64,000 nucleotides of DNA from Terriglobia bacterium. Its GTDB lineage: Bacteria > Acidobacteriota > Terriglobia > Terriglobales > Acidobacteriaceae. Positions 52,572 to 62,045 of this stretch are shown here, piece after piece. The notes under the pieces were generated by a model. That model saw only the letters and a program-made list of their open reading frames with translations. It did not search any database and was not told where the DNA came from. The DNA is taken from assembly GCA_020072645.1 (NCBI GenBank), contig JAIQGK010000008.1, forward strand, positions 1 to 64,000. The letters run 5' to 3'. Within the stretch, counting starts at the first letter, position 1; each line of letters starts with the position of its first letter. Both the position numbers and the translations under genes were made by a program.

Positions 52572-55100
52572 CTACAGTTTCTCAACGATTCTCTGCAACT
52601 CCCTCGCAATTTCCTCCGGATCGGCTGTCGGCTCAAACCTTACCGGTTCGCCGATCCGCACCTGCACTGCATGCGGCGGCGCATAATGTTTTTTGGCAAT
52701 TTTGAAAGGAAACAGCCCGTCAATGCGCATGGGAATAATCGGCAGGTTCAGGTGCGTTGCCAGCAATCCGATCCCGCTGCGGAATGGCGACATCTCACCG
52801 GTTTCCGTGCGGCGTCCTTCAGGAAAAATGACCACGCTGTAGCCACGATCCACCAGCTCTCCGGCAAACCGGAAGCTCTCACGATATTTTGCCCGTTGCG
52901 GCAGCGAAAAGACATTAAAGAACATCGCGATCAGCGCGTACCGCAACTGCTCCCACCAACGCTTTAAAAAGAACCACTCCTTGGGTGGATTGCGCATGGC
53001 GCGCAGCATCTCGCCCTGCATGGCCACACCCAGCCGGTTACGCAGATGCATGGGCAGCGCCGCCATCAGGAATCCAATATCAATCTGCGCAATGTGATTG
53101 GAAATAATCAGCGCAGGCCCGTGAAAATCTTTTAATCGCTCGCGACCTATTATCTTTGGCCGCGCCATCACCATGATGTAAGGCAGCGTTACGCAGTTAT
53201 AGCCCAGCACACGAATCCATCGCACCAGACGGTTTTGCGCCCAGCGCGAATAGGGATAGTTATTCGCCCTGGCTTCCGGCGCCGACTTCTGCAGCAGATT
53301 CTCCAGGTCAGCAACCGTGTTTACCTGGGAAAATTCGCGATCGCCCAGATCAACCTGATAACGGCTTTCAATCGCCGCCATTAACTCCACGCGGTCCAGT
53401 GAACTCAGGTTCAGATCATTTTCCAGATGAGCCCCCGGCTTGAGTTCAACCCGATGGCCGGCAATATTGCCGATTAGCTCTTCCAGCGTTCCATCTCCGG
53501 AGTGGCTGCTCTTTGGCGATCCTGATGTGGGATTGCCATTGACCTGGCTCTCCGCCGCTTTGCGAATTAATTCCAGCTTTGGCTTCTGCGTGGACGTGCG
53601 CGGAAAATCGTCATCGGGCCATACCATCCACCGGCGTATCTTCTGGAAATCAGCCAGCGTCTGGTTGGCATTTGTTACAGCGGTGCTGCCGGAGTCGCCA
53701 TTTTTGAGCAGCAGCACGGCGCAGGCTTCTGCATTTCCTCCCGCAGCCACACCCACGACCACCACGTCGCGCACTTGTGGCTGTTTGCGCAGGGCCTGTT
53801 CCAGGTCTTCCGGATAAATCTTTAAACCCGCGGGCGTTACGATCACGTTTTTGCTGCGGCCTTTGAAATAAAGATTGCCTTCTTCGTCCATCGCGCCCAG
53901 ATCGCCAGTACGGAACCAGCCTTCTTCGCCTGTCACTGGCTTCAATCCTTTCCCTTGCCAGTATTGGCGCGCCACGTTTTCTCCGCGTACAAGGATCTCA
54001 CCGGTTTCGGGATCAAGCTTCATCTCGCGGCCAGGGAGGACTTTCCCAATCGATCTGCGTCCGACTTTGAAAGGATGGTTCAGGCTGATCAGGGAGCTTG
54101 TTTCCGTAAGCCCATAGCCTTGCACCACCACATAGCCTAGACGTCGCCAGAATTCTTCAGTGTTCTGGTCGAGCGCCGCGCCCCCGGAAATAATGGCCCA
54201 GAACTTCCACCCGAATAGCCGGCGGATTTTTCTGAATCGCCACCACCGTTTCAGGAAGCGCTCATTCTCCGCGCACTCCCAGTTTTTGTCGATATACGCG
54301 CCCATGTCATCGCGCAGCTTGTTCTTTAGCGACTCCACTACGCGCGGCACAGCCACCAGTACTGAAATGCGCTCGGTCTTGATGGTCGTGACAATATCAG
54401 TAGGTTTAAAGCTGTCCTGGAAATGCACGGTGCCGCCAAGCAGCGATGGAATGAACATTCCCATGAATTGACCGAAGACATGGCTAAGCGGGAGTAGCTC
54501 AAGAAATCGTATGGGATGAAATAGCCGTTCGGACCAGCGATATTTGGGAAACTCGCGTTCAATTGGATCAACGCTGGCCAGAATGTTTCCATGCGTCAGC
54601 ACCACGCCCCGCGGTTCAGCAGTAGTACCCGATGTGAAGACTATCTGCGCTGTATCATCCCGGCTGATCTTTATGGGAGCGTAAGGTGCGGGTGATCGCT
54701 GCGCCAGAGACTCACTTAAGTTTTCAAGCTCAAGAGAAGGACGGCCCGCAGCATGGATCGTCAAAGAGTTGGTGCAGACGATCAGCTTGGCATCCACATC
54801 AGACATTACGCGCTGAGCAAAATCAGGCGCGGCAATCCGGTCCATTGGAACAGCTACTGCGCCGCGCAGCATGCAGCCAAAGAATGCCCCAACCCATTCC
54901 GCGCAGTTATCACCCCACAACAGAACGCGGTCGTCCTTGCCAATCCCTCTTGCTTCAAGTTCGTGCGCAAAGCGAAACGCCAATTCGGCAAGCTGACCAT
55001 AGGTCCAGCGCAAGGTACGAAATCCGCGACGATGTACGTACGCAATCTCGCTTCCGCGCGCCAGGTGCAGTTGCGGATATTCGGCTAGGGTCTGTGGCAT
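52572..55100 (-). CDS. Fusion of fatty-acyl adenylate ligase, acyl carrier domain and PlsC acyltransferase
   Basis: 842 residues. Residues 1-515 are an AMP-forming acyl ligase: P-loop FTSGTTAEPRG (155-165), YGLTETS (329-335), the hinge/core EGWFRTGDLG (393-402), GRSKN (414-418). Residues about 535-605 are an acyl carrier-like domain with the phosphopantetheine site in DLNLSSLDRVEL (Ser567). Residues about 645-842 are a lysophospholipid acyltransferase: NHIAQID (His669, Asp674), FPEGRRT (759-765), LPIIPMRIDG. The layout suggests activating a fatty acid, holding it on the built-in carrier and transferring it to a lysophospholipid, like E. coli Aas but with its own carrier domain. No membrane transporter domain is present. 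Confidence 0.88.
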   Translation of the reverse strand: MPQTLAEYPQLHLARGSEIAYVHRRGFRTLRWTYGQLAELAFRFAHELEARGIGKDDRVLLWGDNCAEWVGAFFGCMLRGAVAVPMDRIAAPDFAQRVMSDVDAKLIVCTNSLTIHAAGRPSLELENLSESLAQRSPAPYAPIKISRDDTAQIVFTSGTTAEPRGVVLTHGNILASVDPIEREFPKYRWSERLFHPIRFLELLPLSHVFGQFMGMFIPSLLGGTVHFQDSFKPTDIVTTIKTERISVLVAVPRVVESLKNKLRDDMGAYIDKNWECAENERFLKRWWRFRKIRRLFGWKFWAIISGGAALDQNTEEFWRRLGYVVVQGYGLTETSSLISLNHPFKVGRRSIGKVLPGREMKLDPETGEILVRGENVARQYWQGKGLKPVTGEEGWFRTGDLGAMDEEGNLYFKGRSKNVIVTPAGLKIYPEDLEQALRKQPQVRDVVVVGVAAGGNAEACAVLLLKNGDSGSTAVTNANQTLADFQKIRRWMVWPDDDFPRTSTQKPKLELIRKAAESQVNGNPTSGSPKSSHSGDGTLEELIGNIAGHRVELKPGAHLENDLNLSSLDRVELMAAIESRYQVDLGDREFSQVNTVADLENLLQKSAPEARANNYPYSRWAQNRLVRWIRVLGYNCVTLPYIMVMARPKIIGRERLKDFHGPALIISNHIAQIDIGFLMAALPMHLRNRLGVAMQGEMLRAMRNPPKEWFFLKRWWEQLRYALIAMFFNVFSLPQRAKYRESFRFAGELVDRGYSVVIFPEGRRTETGEMSPFRSGIGLLATHLNLPIIPMRIDGLFPFKIAKKHYAPPHAVQVRIGEPVRFEPTADPEEIARELQRIVEKL

Positions 55101-55167
55101 CTATCTCTAAAATACCGATTCAGCCCACACTACGCAAAGCGGCAAAGCGCGGCAGCCTGCAGGAAGA

Positions 55168-55296
55168 AAGCAATTGGCAACTGGCAATTAGCCAAAAAGC
55201 TCAACCGCAACGGGCGCAAAGGTCGCCAAGGTAATTGGAAATCCGGAACTTACTTCTTCCTTTGCGTCCTTCGCGTCCCTTGCGGTGAAAAGGCTT
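55168..55296. repeat. Dispersed intergenic repeats upstream of argJ's 3' end
   Basis: The gap between the acyl-ligase fusion and argJ contains CAATTGGCAACTGGCAATTAG words and then CCTTTGCGTCCTTCGCGTCCCTTGC, two repeat types common in this window's gaps. No gene is supported here. Confidence 0.5.
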
Positions 55297-55312
55297 GGCT
55301 GATGGCTGACTG

Positions 55313-56500
55313 CTATGTACTGTAATCCGCGTTAATGCGCACATACTCCGCCGTTAGATCGCAGGAAAGAAACTCCAGTGCCGCATTCCCGGCGCCCAGC
55401 GCAATGCGGATTTCATACACCGGCTCTGACATATAAGCATGCGCCTGATCATGGTTGAAAGAGCACGCAGCGCCGTGGCGACAAATCTGCTGTTCGCCCA
55501 GATAGATATTGATCCGCTCGGGATTGATCTTGACTCCGGAATAGCCGATTGCCGACAGAATGCGTCCCCAGTTGGGATCGGCGCCGGCCCAGGCCGTTTT
55601 TACCAGAGGAGAATTGGCTATCGCGCGTCCGATCTGCCGCGCTTCACTCCGCGACCGCGCCTGTTCGATGTTCAGGCGCACCACGTGCTTTACGCCCTCA
55701 CCATCAGCCACGATCTGCGCTGCCAGCGAGCGGCATACTTTCGTCAGCGCGGCCTGAAATTCATTGCGGACAGATTTGAACTGCACGCCGCTCTTGCCAC
55801 TGCCCAGCAGCAGCGCCGTGTCATTCGTTGAAGTGTCACCATCGATGGAAATATTGTTGAAGCTCTGATCGGCCGCTTCTTTCAGGCAGGTTTGCAACTC
55901 GCGGGGACTCGCTGCCAGATCGGTGAACAGATAAACCAGCATGGTCGCCATGTTGGGATGGATCATGCCAGCGCCCTTGGCCACTCCCGCCAGCACCACC
56001 GGAATTTGATTGAAGGTTATGGACTGCGACGCTACTTTCTTGTGCGTGTCCGTGGTAAGGATAGCGTTGGCGAACTGATCGAACGCATCCGGGTCGGGGG
56101 AAGCCGTACTGACCAGCGACGGAATCGCGGCGTGGATCTTTTCCAGCGGCAATTGCACACCGATAATCCCCGTGGAGGAAGGGAATACGCGGTGCGGACT
56201 GACCTGGAGTTGTTTTGCCACTCCGATGCATACGCTGTTGGCGGCCTTCAGGCCTTGCTTGCCCGTGGCGCAGTTAGCATTGCCGGCATTCACGATGAGC
56301 GCCCGCATCAGCCCCTGTCCCCGACGAAGATGCTCGCGTCCAACTGTTACAGGCGCGGCAACGATCTGATTGCGCGTGAATATGGCGGCGGCGGAAGCGC
56401 CGTCGGGAGCCAAGGCCAGGGCTAAATCGGGTTTGCCGCTGGCTTTGATGCCGGCGGTGCATGCGGAAAAAAGAAATCCCTGGGGCGGGTTCGTGATCAC
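55313..56500 (-). CDS. argJ: Ornithine acetyltransferase / N-acetylglutamate synthase
   Basis: 395 residues. The autocleavage and catalytic site is KGAGMIHPNMATML (Thr186 nucleophile), preceded by NAGNANCATG and SSTGIIG, and followed by DGDTSTNDTALLL and WGRILSAIGYSG. ArgJ recycles the acetyl group from acetylornithine to glutamate; some enzymes also make acetylglutamate de novo. Last gene of the operon, overlapping the GNAT gene by 4 nt. The acetyl-recycling route explains the absence of argE. Confidence 0.95.
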   Translation of the reverse strand: MITNPPQGFLFSACTAGIKASGKPDLALALAPDGASAAAIFTRNQIVAAPVTVGREHLRRGQGLMRALIVNAGNANCATGKQGLKAANSVCIGVAKQLQVSPHRVFPSSTGIIGVQLPLEKIHAAIPSLVSTASPDPDAFDQFANAILTTDTHKKVASQSITFNQIPVVLAGVAKGAGMIHPNMATMLVYLFTDLAASPRELQTCLKEAADQSFNNISIDGDTSTNDTALLLGSGKSGVQFKSVRNEFQAALTKVCRSLAAQIVADGEGVKHVVRLNIEQARSRSEARQIGRAIANSPLVKTAWAGADPNWGRILSAIGYSGVKINPERINIYLGEQQICRHGAACSFNHDQAHAYMSEPVYEIRIALGAGNAALEFLSCDLTAEYVRINADYST

Positions 56501-57015
56501 ACGGTCAGCTTAACCAGCGGTTTTGGTATCTGCAAGTCGCGCACTCCGCTGTGTTTGGGAATCTCGCCGCGGTACATGGCGATCTCGTCGCATGCATTGA
56601 ACGCGGGACAATGCACGCAGTCTTTGTATATCTTGTCCGGCAGATCGTCGCGTTTGGCCAGGCTGAATCCCATGTGGGCAAAAAATTCCGGGATGCGGGT
56701 AAACAGGCAGACACACGTGACCTCATGCCGCTCGGCTTCCTTGAGCAGCGCCTCCACCAGCTTCCGTCCCGCGCCCAGGCCTTTGGTGGAGGGCGTTACG
56801 GCGATGGAGCGAATCTCCGCCAGGTGCATGCCGTAAAGATGCAGAGCGCCGCAGCCCACAATCCTACCGTCATCCTCCGCGACGACGAAGTCCCGAACGT
56901 TTTCCCTCAACTCCGCCAAGGTACGCGGCAGCAGCGTACCGTTGCCGGAATACGCACGGATGATCGCGTGAATTTGCTCCACGTCGGGCAGAATAGCGTT
57001 ACGCGTGCGTACCAT
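56497..57015 (-). CDS. GNAT acetyltransferase, probable N-acetylglutamate synthase
   Basis: 172 residues from ATG 57015, which lies inside the 3' end of argH (17-nt overlap); the frame is open further upstream but that part is argH antisense-phase sequence. GNAT motif A is IRSIAVTPSTKGLGAGRKLVEALL, and EFFAHMGFSLAKRDDLPDKIY follows. A cysteine cluster DCVHCPAFNACDEIAM is characteristic of short argA-like enzymes in several phyla. Position between argH and argJ supports the role of acetylating glutamate to start the pathway. Confidence 0.82.
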   Translation of the reverse strand: MVRTRNAILPDVEQIHAIIRAYSGNGTLLPRTLAELRENVRDFVVAEDDGRIVGCGALHLYGMHLAEIRSIAVTPSTKGLGAGRKLVEALLKEAERHEVTCVCLFTRIPEFFAHMGFSLAKRDDLPDKIYKDCVHCPAFNACDEIAMYRGEIPKHSGVRDLQIPKPLVKLTV

Positions 57016-58402
57016 GTGCCTCCTGCATGGTGGCAAGCTTTTCCCGGGCTGCTTTAAGTGACTGCTGCACGCGATGGGGCGCTGTCCCACCGGCAACATC
57101 ATGACAGGCCAGAACATTTTCTACCGTGAGCTGCTCGTAAATGTCGGCGTCGAAAGCGGAACTGAATTCGCGCAGTTGATCCAACGATAGTTGCTCCAGT
57201 TCGCAATCCTGCAGCACGCACTTCTGCACTGCCTTGGCAACAATCTCATGTGCCTGGCGGAAAGGCACGCCACGCTTCACCAGGTACGTGGCTGCAGCCA
57301 TCGCATTCATGAAGCCGCTCTCGCACGCGGACTGCATGCGCTCCTGATTGAACTTCACCTGTCGCATGAAGCCCGCGGCGACTTTCAGACAGTGTCCCGC
57401 AGTGGCCACGGCCTCAAACAGCGGCTCTTGCGTTTCCTGCATGTCTTTGTTGTAGGCAAGAGGCAGGCCTTTGATGGCGGTAAGCAGCGCCACCTGATTG
57501 CCGATGATCCGCGCAGATTTCCCACGAATCAGCTCCAGCGCGTCCGGATTCTGCTTCTGCGGCATCGCGCTGCTGCCTGTGGAGTAAGCCTCAGGCAGAG
57601 TAATGAACGAATATTCCCGCGTGGCAAACAGGATAAACTCCTCCGCCCAGCGGCTAAGATGCACGCCCAGCAGAGAAAGCGTGTTGACCAATTCGACAGC
57701 AAAGTCGCGATCACTGGTTGCGTCCATGCTGTTGGCCGTGGGACGCGTAAATCCTAGCGCCCGACTCACCAGTTCACGGTCGAGCGGCAGCGTCGCTCCG
57801 GCGACCGCGCCTGAACCCAGCGGGCATTCGTTGGCCCGCTCGCGGCAATCCAGCAGGCGCTCACCGTCACGGAAGAGCATTTCAAAATACGCCAGCAGCC
57901 AATGCGAAGCCAGCACAGGCTCCGCCCGCTGTAGATGCGTATAGGCAGGCATCACCAGCGTCTTCGCATCATCGGCACGCTCCAGCAGTGCCTCCAGCAG
58001 ATCGCTCAGCAATCCGCGTAGGTTATCTACTGAATCACGCACGAACAAGCGCAGGTCAGTTGCGATTTGCTCGTTACGGCTGCGTCCGCTGTGCAACTTC
58101 TTGCCGGCTTCGCCGATGAGCCCTACCAGTTTTTTTTCAACGAAGTGATGTACATCTTCAGCTTCAGGATCATCGAAGTATCCGGCCTGCTGTTCACTGG
58201 TCTTGCCAATTTCTTCCAGTGCCGCAGCTATCAGCCCGAATTCAGCGGGCGTAACAATGCCCGCGGCTTTCAAAGCCTGCGCGTGCGCGCGGCTGGCCGC
58301 AAGTTCATAGCGCAGCAGCTTCTGGTCGAACGGAAACGACCTCTGCCACTCTTCGAAATGCGGGTCCAGCGGCTGCCGGAACCGGCCTGACCACATCTTC
58401 AC
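56999..58402 (-). CDS. argH: Argininosuccinate lyase
   Basis: 467 residues of the fumarase/aspartase superfamily. The signature loop GSSAMPQKQNPD with its catalytic serine is present, together with HSGRSRNEQIATDLRLF, YTHLQRAEPV and TSDRDFAVE. It releases arginine and fumarate from argininosuccinate. It overlaps argG by 4 nt and the downstream GNAT gene by 17 nt. Confidence 0.96.
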   Translation of the reverse strand: MKMWSGRFRQPLDPHFEEWQRSFPFDQKLLRYELAASRAHAQALKAAGIVTPAEFGLIAAALEEIGKTSEQQAGYFDDPEAEDVHHFVEKKLVGLIGEAGKKLHSGRSRNEQIATDLRLFVRDSVDNLRGLLSDLLEALLERADDAKTLVMPAYTHLQRAEPVLASHWLLAYFEMLFRDGERLLDCRERANECPLGSGAVAGATLPLDRELVSRALGFTRPTANSMDATSDRDFAVELVNTLSLLGVHLSRWAEEFILFATREYSFITLPEAYSTGSSAMPQKQNPDALELIRGKSARIIGNQVALLTAIKGLPLAYNKDMQETQEPLFEAVATAGHCLKVAAGFMRQVKFNQERMQSACESGFMNAMAAATYLVKRGVPFRQAHEIVAKAVQKCVLQDCELEQLSLDQLREFSSAFDADIYEQLTVENVLACHDVAGGTAPHRVQQSLKAAREKLATMQEAHGTHA

Positions 58403-59649
58403 TTCGCGATCTCCTCCGCCCCAACGCGCGAAACCCGCGCGTCCTGGGGAGTCTGTTTCTGCCTGAGCCGTGCTCGCGACCGTGCAGGCAGGCCCAGGAT
58501 ACGGATGAAGCCTTCCGCATCCTTCTGATCGTAGCTCTCGCTCATGGTGAATGACGAGAGATCGGTGCGGTAGAGCGAATACTCCGATTCGCGTCCGCCA
58601 ATCGTGACATTGCCTTTATAGAGCTTCAGCGTTACCGTGCCGCTGACTTCTTTCTGCGTCTCCTCGACGAAAGCCTCAAGGGCTTCACGCAATGGCGTGA
58701 ACCACAGCCCGTAATAGACGATCTCAGCATATTTGAGCGCCATGAGCTGCTTGAAGTGCATGACTTCGCGCTCCAGGCAAAGCGCTTCCAGTTCGCGATG
58801 CGCGGTTAGCAACAGCGTTCCGCCGGGAGTCTCATAGCATCCGCGTGACTTGATGCCGACAAAGCGGTTTTCCACCAGATCAATGCGGCCAATGGCGTTG
58901 CGTCCGCCAATTTCATTCAGCAGTTCCACCAGCGGCAATGGTTCAAGCCTTAGGCCATTCACGCTGATGGGGGTTCCCGCTTCAAAGCCGATAGTGACTG
59001 TCTCTTCGCGGTCGGGAGCTTCCTGTGGTGAGCGCGTGAGCTGCCATGTGGATTCAAAGGGCGCGTTGGCAGGATCCTCCAGTTCGCCGCCTTCATGGCT
59101 AAGGTGCCATATGTTGCGATCGCGGCTGTGGATCTTCTCACGGCTCGCTGTTACGGAGATTCCGCGCGCTTCTGCATAGTCCAGGCAGTCTTCGCGCGAC
59201 TTCAGCGTCCATTCCCGCCATGGCGCAATTACTTTCAAATCTGGCGCCAGAGCCTGGAAAGCGTGTTCAAACCGGACTTGATCATTTCCCTTGCCGGTGC
59301 AGCCATGCGCCAGCGTAGTGGCGTTTTCTTTCAGGGCAACTTCTACCTGGTGCTTGGCGATCACCGGTCTTGCCAGTGACGTTCCCAGAAGATATTTGTG
59401 CTCATACTCCGCGCCTGCGCGCAGGGCCGGAAAAACGTAGTCACGCAGAAACTCATCGCGCAGGTCTTTTACGATCACCTTTGCCGCGCCGGTCTTATGG
59501 GCCTTTTCCACCACGGCGTCAATGTCCTCGCCCTGGCCCACGTCGGCAATCATGGCGATCACGTCACAGTTATAGTTTTCCTTAAGCCACGGAATGATGA
59601 TGGAGGTATCGAGCCCCCCGGAATATGCCAGTACTACCTTTTCACGCAT
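58399..59649 (-). CDS. argG: Argininosuccinate synthase
   Basis: 416 residues. The N-type ATP pyrophosphatase loop is LAYSGGLDTSIIIPWL, followed by AMIADVGQGEDID and AHGCTGKGNDQVRFE. The citrulline/aspartate site segments include the region with TVTIGFEAGTPISVNG. It condenses citrulline and aspartate using ATP. The ATG is preceded by AGGAGCATTC; this start region is duplicated 149 bp upstream at the end of argF. The C-terminus ends in a basic stretch not found in the shortest homologues. Confidence 0.95.
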   Translation of the reverse strand: MREKVVLAYSGGLDTSIIIPWLKENYNCDVIAMIADVGQGEDIDAVVEKAHKTGAAKVIVKDLRDEFLRDYVFPALRAGAEYEHKYLLGTSLARPVIAKHQVEVALKENATTLAHGCTGKGNDQVRFEHAFQALAPDLKVIAPWREWTLKSREDCLDYAEARGISVTASREKIHSRDRNIWHLSHEGGELEDPANAPFESTWQLTRSPQEAPDREETVTIGFEAGTPISVNGLRLEPLPLVELLNEIGGRNAIGRIDLVENRFVGIKSRGCYETPGGTLLLTAHRELEALCLEREVMHFKQLMALKYAEIVYYGLWFTPLREALEAFVEETQKEVSGTVTLKLYKGNVTIGGRESEYSLYRTDLSSFTMSESYDQKDAEGFIRILGLPARSRARLRQKQTPQDARVSRVGAEEIAK

Positions 59650-59809
59650 GAATGCTCCTCATAAAACCTCTTAGTTATCGTTACAACTGATCCTTCGACT
59701 ACGCGCCTAGCGGCGCTCCGCTCAGGATTTCGGCAGGAGGCTCTCATCCCAGCATGCGGGATCGCTCACGCCTCCTTGCGCCTCAACCTTTCACGCATGA
59801 TTGCTCCTT
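59639..59809. repeat. Insertion with duplicated argF/argG junction
   Basis: TTTCACGCATGAATGCTCCT (about 59641-59660) and TTTCACGCATGATTGCTCCT (about 59790-59809) are 20-bp direct repeats with one mismatch. They flank about 130 bp containing CCTTCGACTACGCGCCTAGC, GGCGCTCCGCTCAGGA and GGCAGGAGG words. One copy supplies the argG start and ribosome binding site, the other the argF stop codon. Confidence 0.75.
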
Positions 59810-60804
59810 GTGGGTGAGGTGCGCATACCGCTGCCCAGTAGTAATAGTAAGATCGCTTTCTGTATGTGCATGCGGTTCTCCGCCTGGTCAAAAACAATGG
59901 ACCGTGGTGAATCAATCACGCCCGCCGTAACTTCTTGGCCGCGATGCGCCGGCAGGCAGTGCATAAACACCGCGTGTGGCGCGGCATGCGAGAACAGCTC
60001 TTCATTCACCTGATACGACGCGAAGATCCTGGCGCGCGCGGCTGCTTCTTTTTCATGGCCCATGCTGGCCCAGACATCGGTGTAAATGGCGTTGGCGCCC
60101 GTGACCGCTTTCACGGCATCATTCGTAATGTCGATAATGGCGCCGGTGCCTCGGCCAATCTTCTTGGCGGCGGCAGTGACTTCAGGTAGTGGCTCATAGC
60201 CTTTTGGCGTCGCCACGGAAATGCTCGTACCCAGCGCTGCAGCGGCCAGCATGAGCGAATGCGCCACGTTGTTGCCATCGCCAACATACGCCAGATGCAC
60301 TTTGCTCAAGTCCCCAAACTTTTCTTCTAAAGTGAAGAAGTCGGCAAAGGCCTGGCAAGGATGTTCATAGTCGCTTAGAGCATTGATCACGGGAATGCAT
60401 GTGTGCCGCGCCATATCAACGATGGTCTTATGCTCAAACGTGCGAAGCACAACGGCGTCCACCCAGCGCTCAACGTTGCGCGCGATGTCACAGACGGGCT
60501 CGCGTTCGCCCAGAAGTGAGCGTGTCTGGTCCATGAAGAGGGACGTGCCGCCCAGGCTGGCCATGCCGGCTTCAAACGTCAGGCGTGTACGCAAGGAAGC
60601 TTTTTCAAAGAACAACACCAGTTGCTTGCCCGCCAGCGCGCCACGGAAATCGGCAGGGCGATGCTTGATGATGTGCGTCAGCTCAAACATTGACTTCGTC
60701 TCTTCTGGAGAAAAGTCCTGGCAAGACACCAGATCGCGGCAGAGCACGGGCTGCTCCACTGGCGCTTTCATGGCTGTAAGGTCGTACATCCTGGCTGGCA
60801 TCAT
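59791..60804 (-). CDS. argF: Ornithine carbamoyltransferase
   Basis: 337 residues. Carbamoyl-phosphate site: FFEKASLRTRLTFE (S-x-R-T-R form). Further motifs are HPCQAFADFF, VGDGNNVAHSL, DVWASMG and the ornithine-site FMHCLPAHRG. Hence ornithine rather than aspartate as acceptor. It begins 2 nt after argD, with GGGAGGA 11 nt before the ATG. Its final residues (SNHA) come from the duplicated copy of the argG start region. Confidence 0.93.
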   Translation of the reverse strand: MMPARMYDLTAMKAPVEQPVLCRDLVSCQDFSPEETKSMFELTHIIKHRPADFRGALAGKQLVLFFEKASLRTRLTFEAGMASLGGTSLFMDQTRSLLGEREPVCDIARNVERWVDAVVLRTFEHKTIVDMARHTCIPVINALSDYEHPCQAFADFFTLEEKFGDLSKVHLAYVGDGNNVAHSLMLAAAALGTSISVATPKGYEPLPEVTAAAKKIGRGTGAIIDITNDAVKAVTGANAIYTDVWASMGHEKEAAARARIFASYQVNEELFSHAAPHAVFMHCLPAHRGQEVTAGVIDSPRSIVFDQAENRMHIQKAILLLLLGSGMRTSPTRSNHA

Positions 60805-60806
60805 GT

Positions 60807-62045
60807 TTATTTGTTCCTCCCGGCGGTGGCCGCTGTCTTTGCGCTTTTTGCCAATACCTGATCAAGCTGCTGTACGGCTGTGTCAATGTGTTGTTTCTTG
60901 ATGATGAACGGCGGCAGGAATCGTATGACGGTTTCATCCGTGCGATTCACAATTGTGCCGAGCTTCAGCATTTGTTGAAAAACCTGTTTGGCTGCGTCCG
61001 CAGATTCAAGCTCCATGCCGATCATCACTCCCTGGCCGCGGACCTCAATAACCGCACTGTGTTTCTTCTGCAGCTTTTGCAGTTGCTCAATGAAGTAATC
61101 ACCGACCTTTCGGATGTGCTTGAGCATCTTTTCTTTTTCCAGGATGGTGATCAGTTGCAGTGCGACGGCGCAGGCCAGCGGACCACCGCCGAAAGTTGTG
61201 CCGTGCATGCCGGGGTGTATGCATGCAGAAACTTTTTCCGTCGCCAGCAGCGCTCCCAGCGGTAGACCGCCGGCGATCGGCTTGGCCACAGTGACCAAGT
61301 CAGGCTGGATACCGTAATTTTGATACGCGAACCAGCGGCCGGTGCGTCCCATGCCGCTCTGGATTTCATCGGCGATCAGCAGCGCGTTGTATTTGCGGGC
61401 AAGTTTGTGTGCGGCGTCAGCAAATTGCTGGCTCACCGGACGAATGCCGCCTTCGCCTTGCACAAATTCAAATCCAATGGCGCAGACGGTGGAATCAAAT
61501 TTACTTTCCAGATCAGCAACGTCATTGAAGCGGACAAATTCCACTCCGGGCACGACTGGCGCAAACGGCGCGCGATATTTTTCCTTGTGCGTTGTCGCCA
61601 GCGCGCCGAACGTCCGTCCGTGGAAAGCATGTTCCAGGGCCAGAATCCGCCACTTTGGTTCTTTGCCTTCGGCACAGTTTGCTTTCGCATAAGCGCGCGC
61701 CAGCTTCAATGCGCCTTCCCAGGCCTCCGTCCCGCTGTTGGTAAAGAACGCGCGGTCCATGCCGGAAATCTTGGTCAGCGCAGCGGCCAACCGGCCCTGA
61801 TACTCGTGATAAAAGAGGTTGGAAGTGTGGACCAGCAGCTTCGCCTGCTTTGCAATCGTCTTGGTGAGCGCCGGATGTGCATAGCCCAGCGCATTCACGC
61901 CAATACCGCTGAGCAGGTCAAGGTATTTGCGGCCCTTGTTGTCGTAGAGGTACACTCCCTGACCTTTATGCAGGAGGACGGGATAGCGATCGTAGGTTGA
62001 GACCAGCAGTTTAGATTCCAGTTTGGTTACCTGCTCCAGGTTCAC
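60807..62045 (-). CDS. argD: Acetylornithine aminotransferase
   Basis: 412 residues, class III PLP aminotransferase. It contains LLSGIGVNALGYAHPAL, TNSGTEAWEGALKLARAY, HGRTFGALATT, LLIADEIQSGMGRTG, the PLP lysine in TVAKPIAGGLPLGALLA and GTTFGGGPLACAVALQ. It converts N-acetylglutamate semialdehyde to acetylornithine and may also act in lysine synthesis. It overlaps argB by 4 nt. Confidence 0.94.
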   Translation of the reverse strand: MNLEQVTKLESKLLVSTYDRYPVLLHKGQGVYLYDNKGRKYLDLLSGIGVNALGYAHPALTKTIAKQAKLLVHTSNLFYHEYQGRLAAALTKISGMDRAFFTNSGTEAWEGALKLARAYAKANCAEGKEPKWRILALEHAFHGRTFGALATTHKEKYRAPFAPVVPGVEFVRFNDVADLESKFDSTVCAIGFEFVQGEGGIRPVSQQFADAAHKLARKYNALLIADEIQSGMGRTGRWFAYQNYGIQPDLVTVAKPIAGGLPLGALLATEKVSACIHPGMHGTTFGGGPLACAVALQLITILEKEKMLKHIRKVGDYFIEQLQKLQKKHSAVIEVRGQGVMIGMELESADAAKQVFQQMLKLGTIVNRTDETVIRFLPPFIIKKQHIDTAVQQLDQVLAKSAKTAATAGRNK

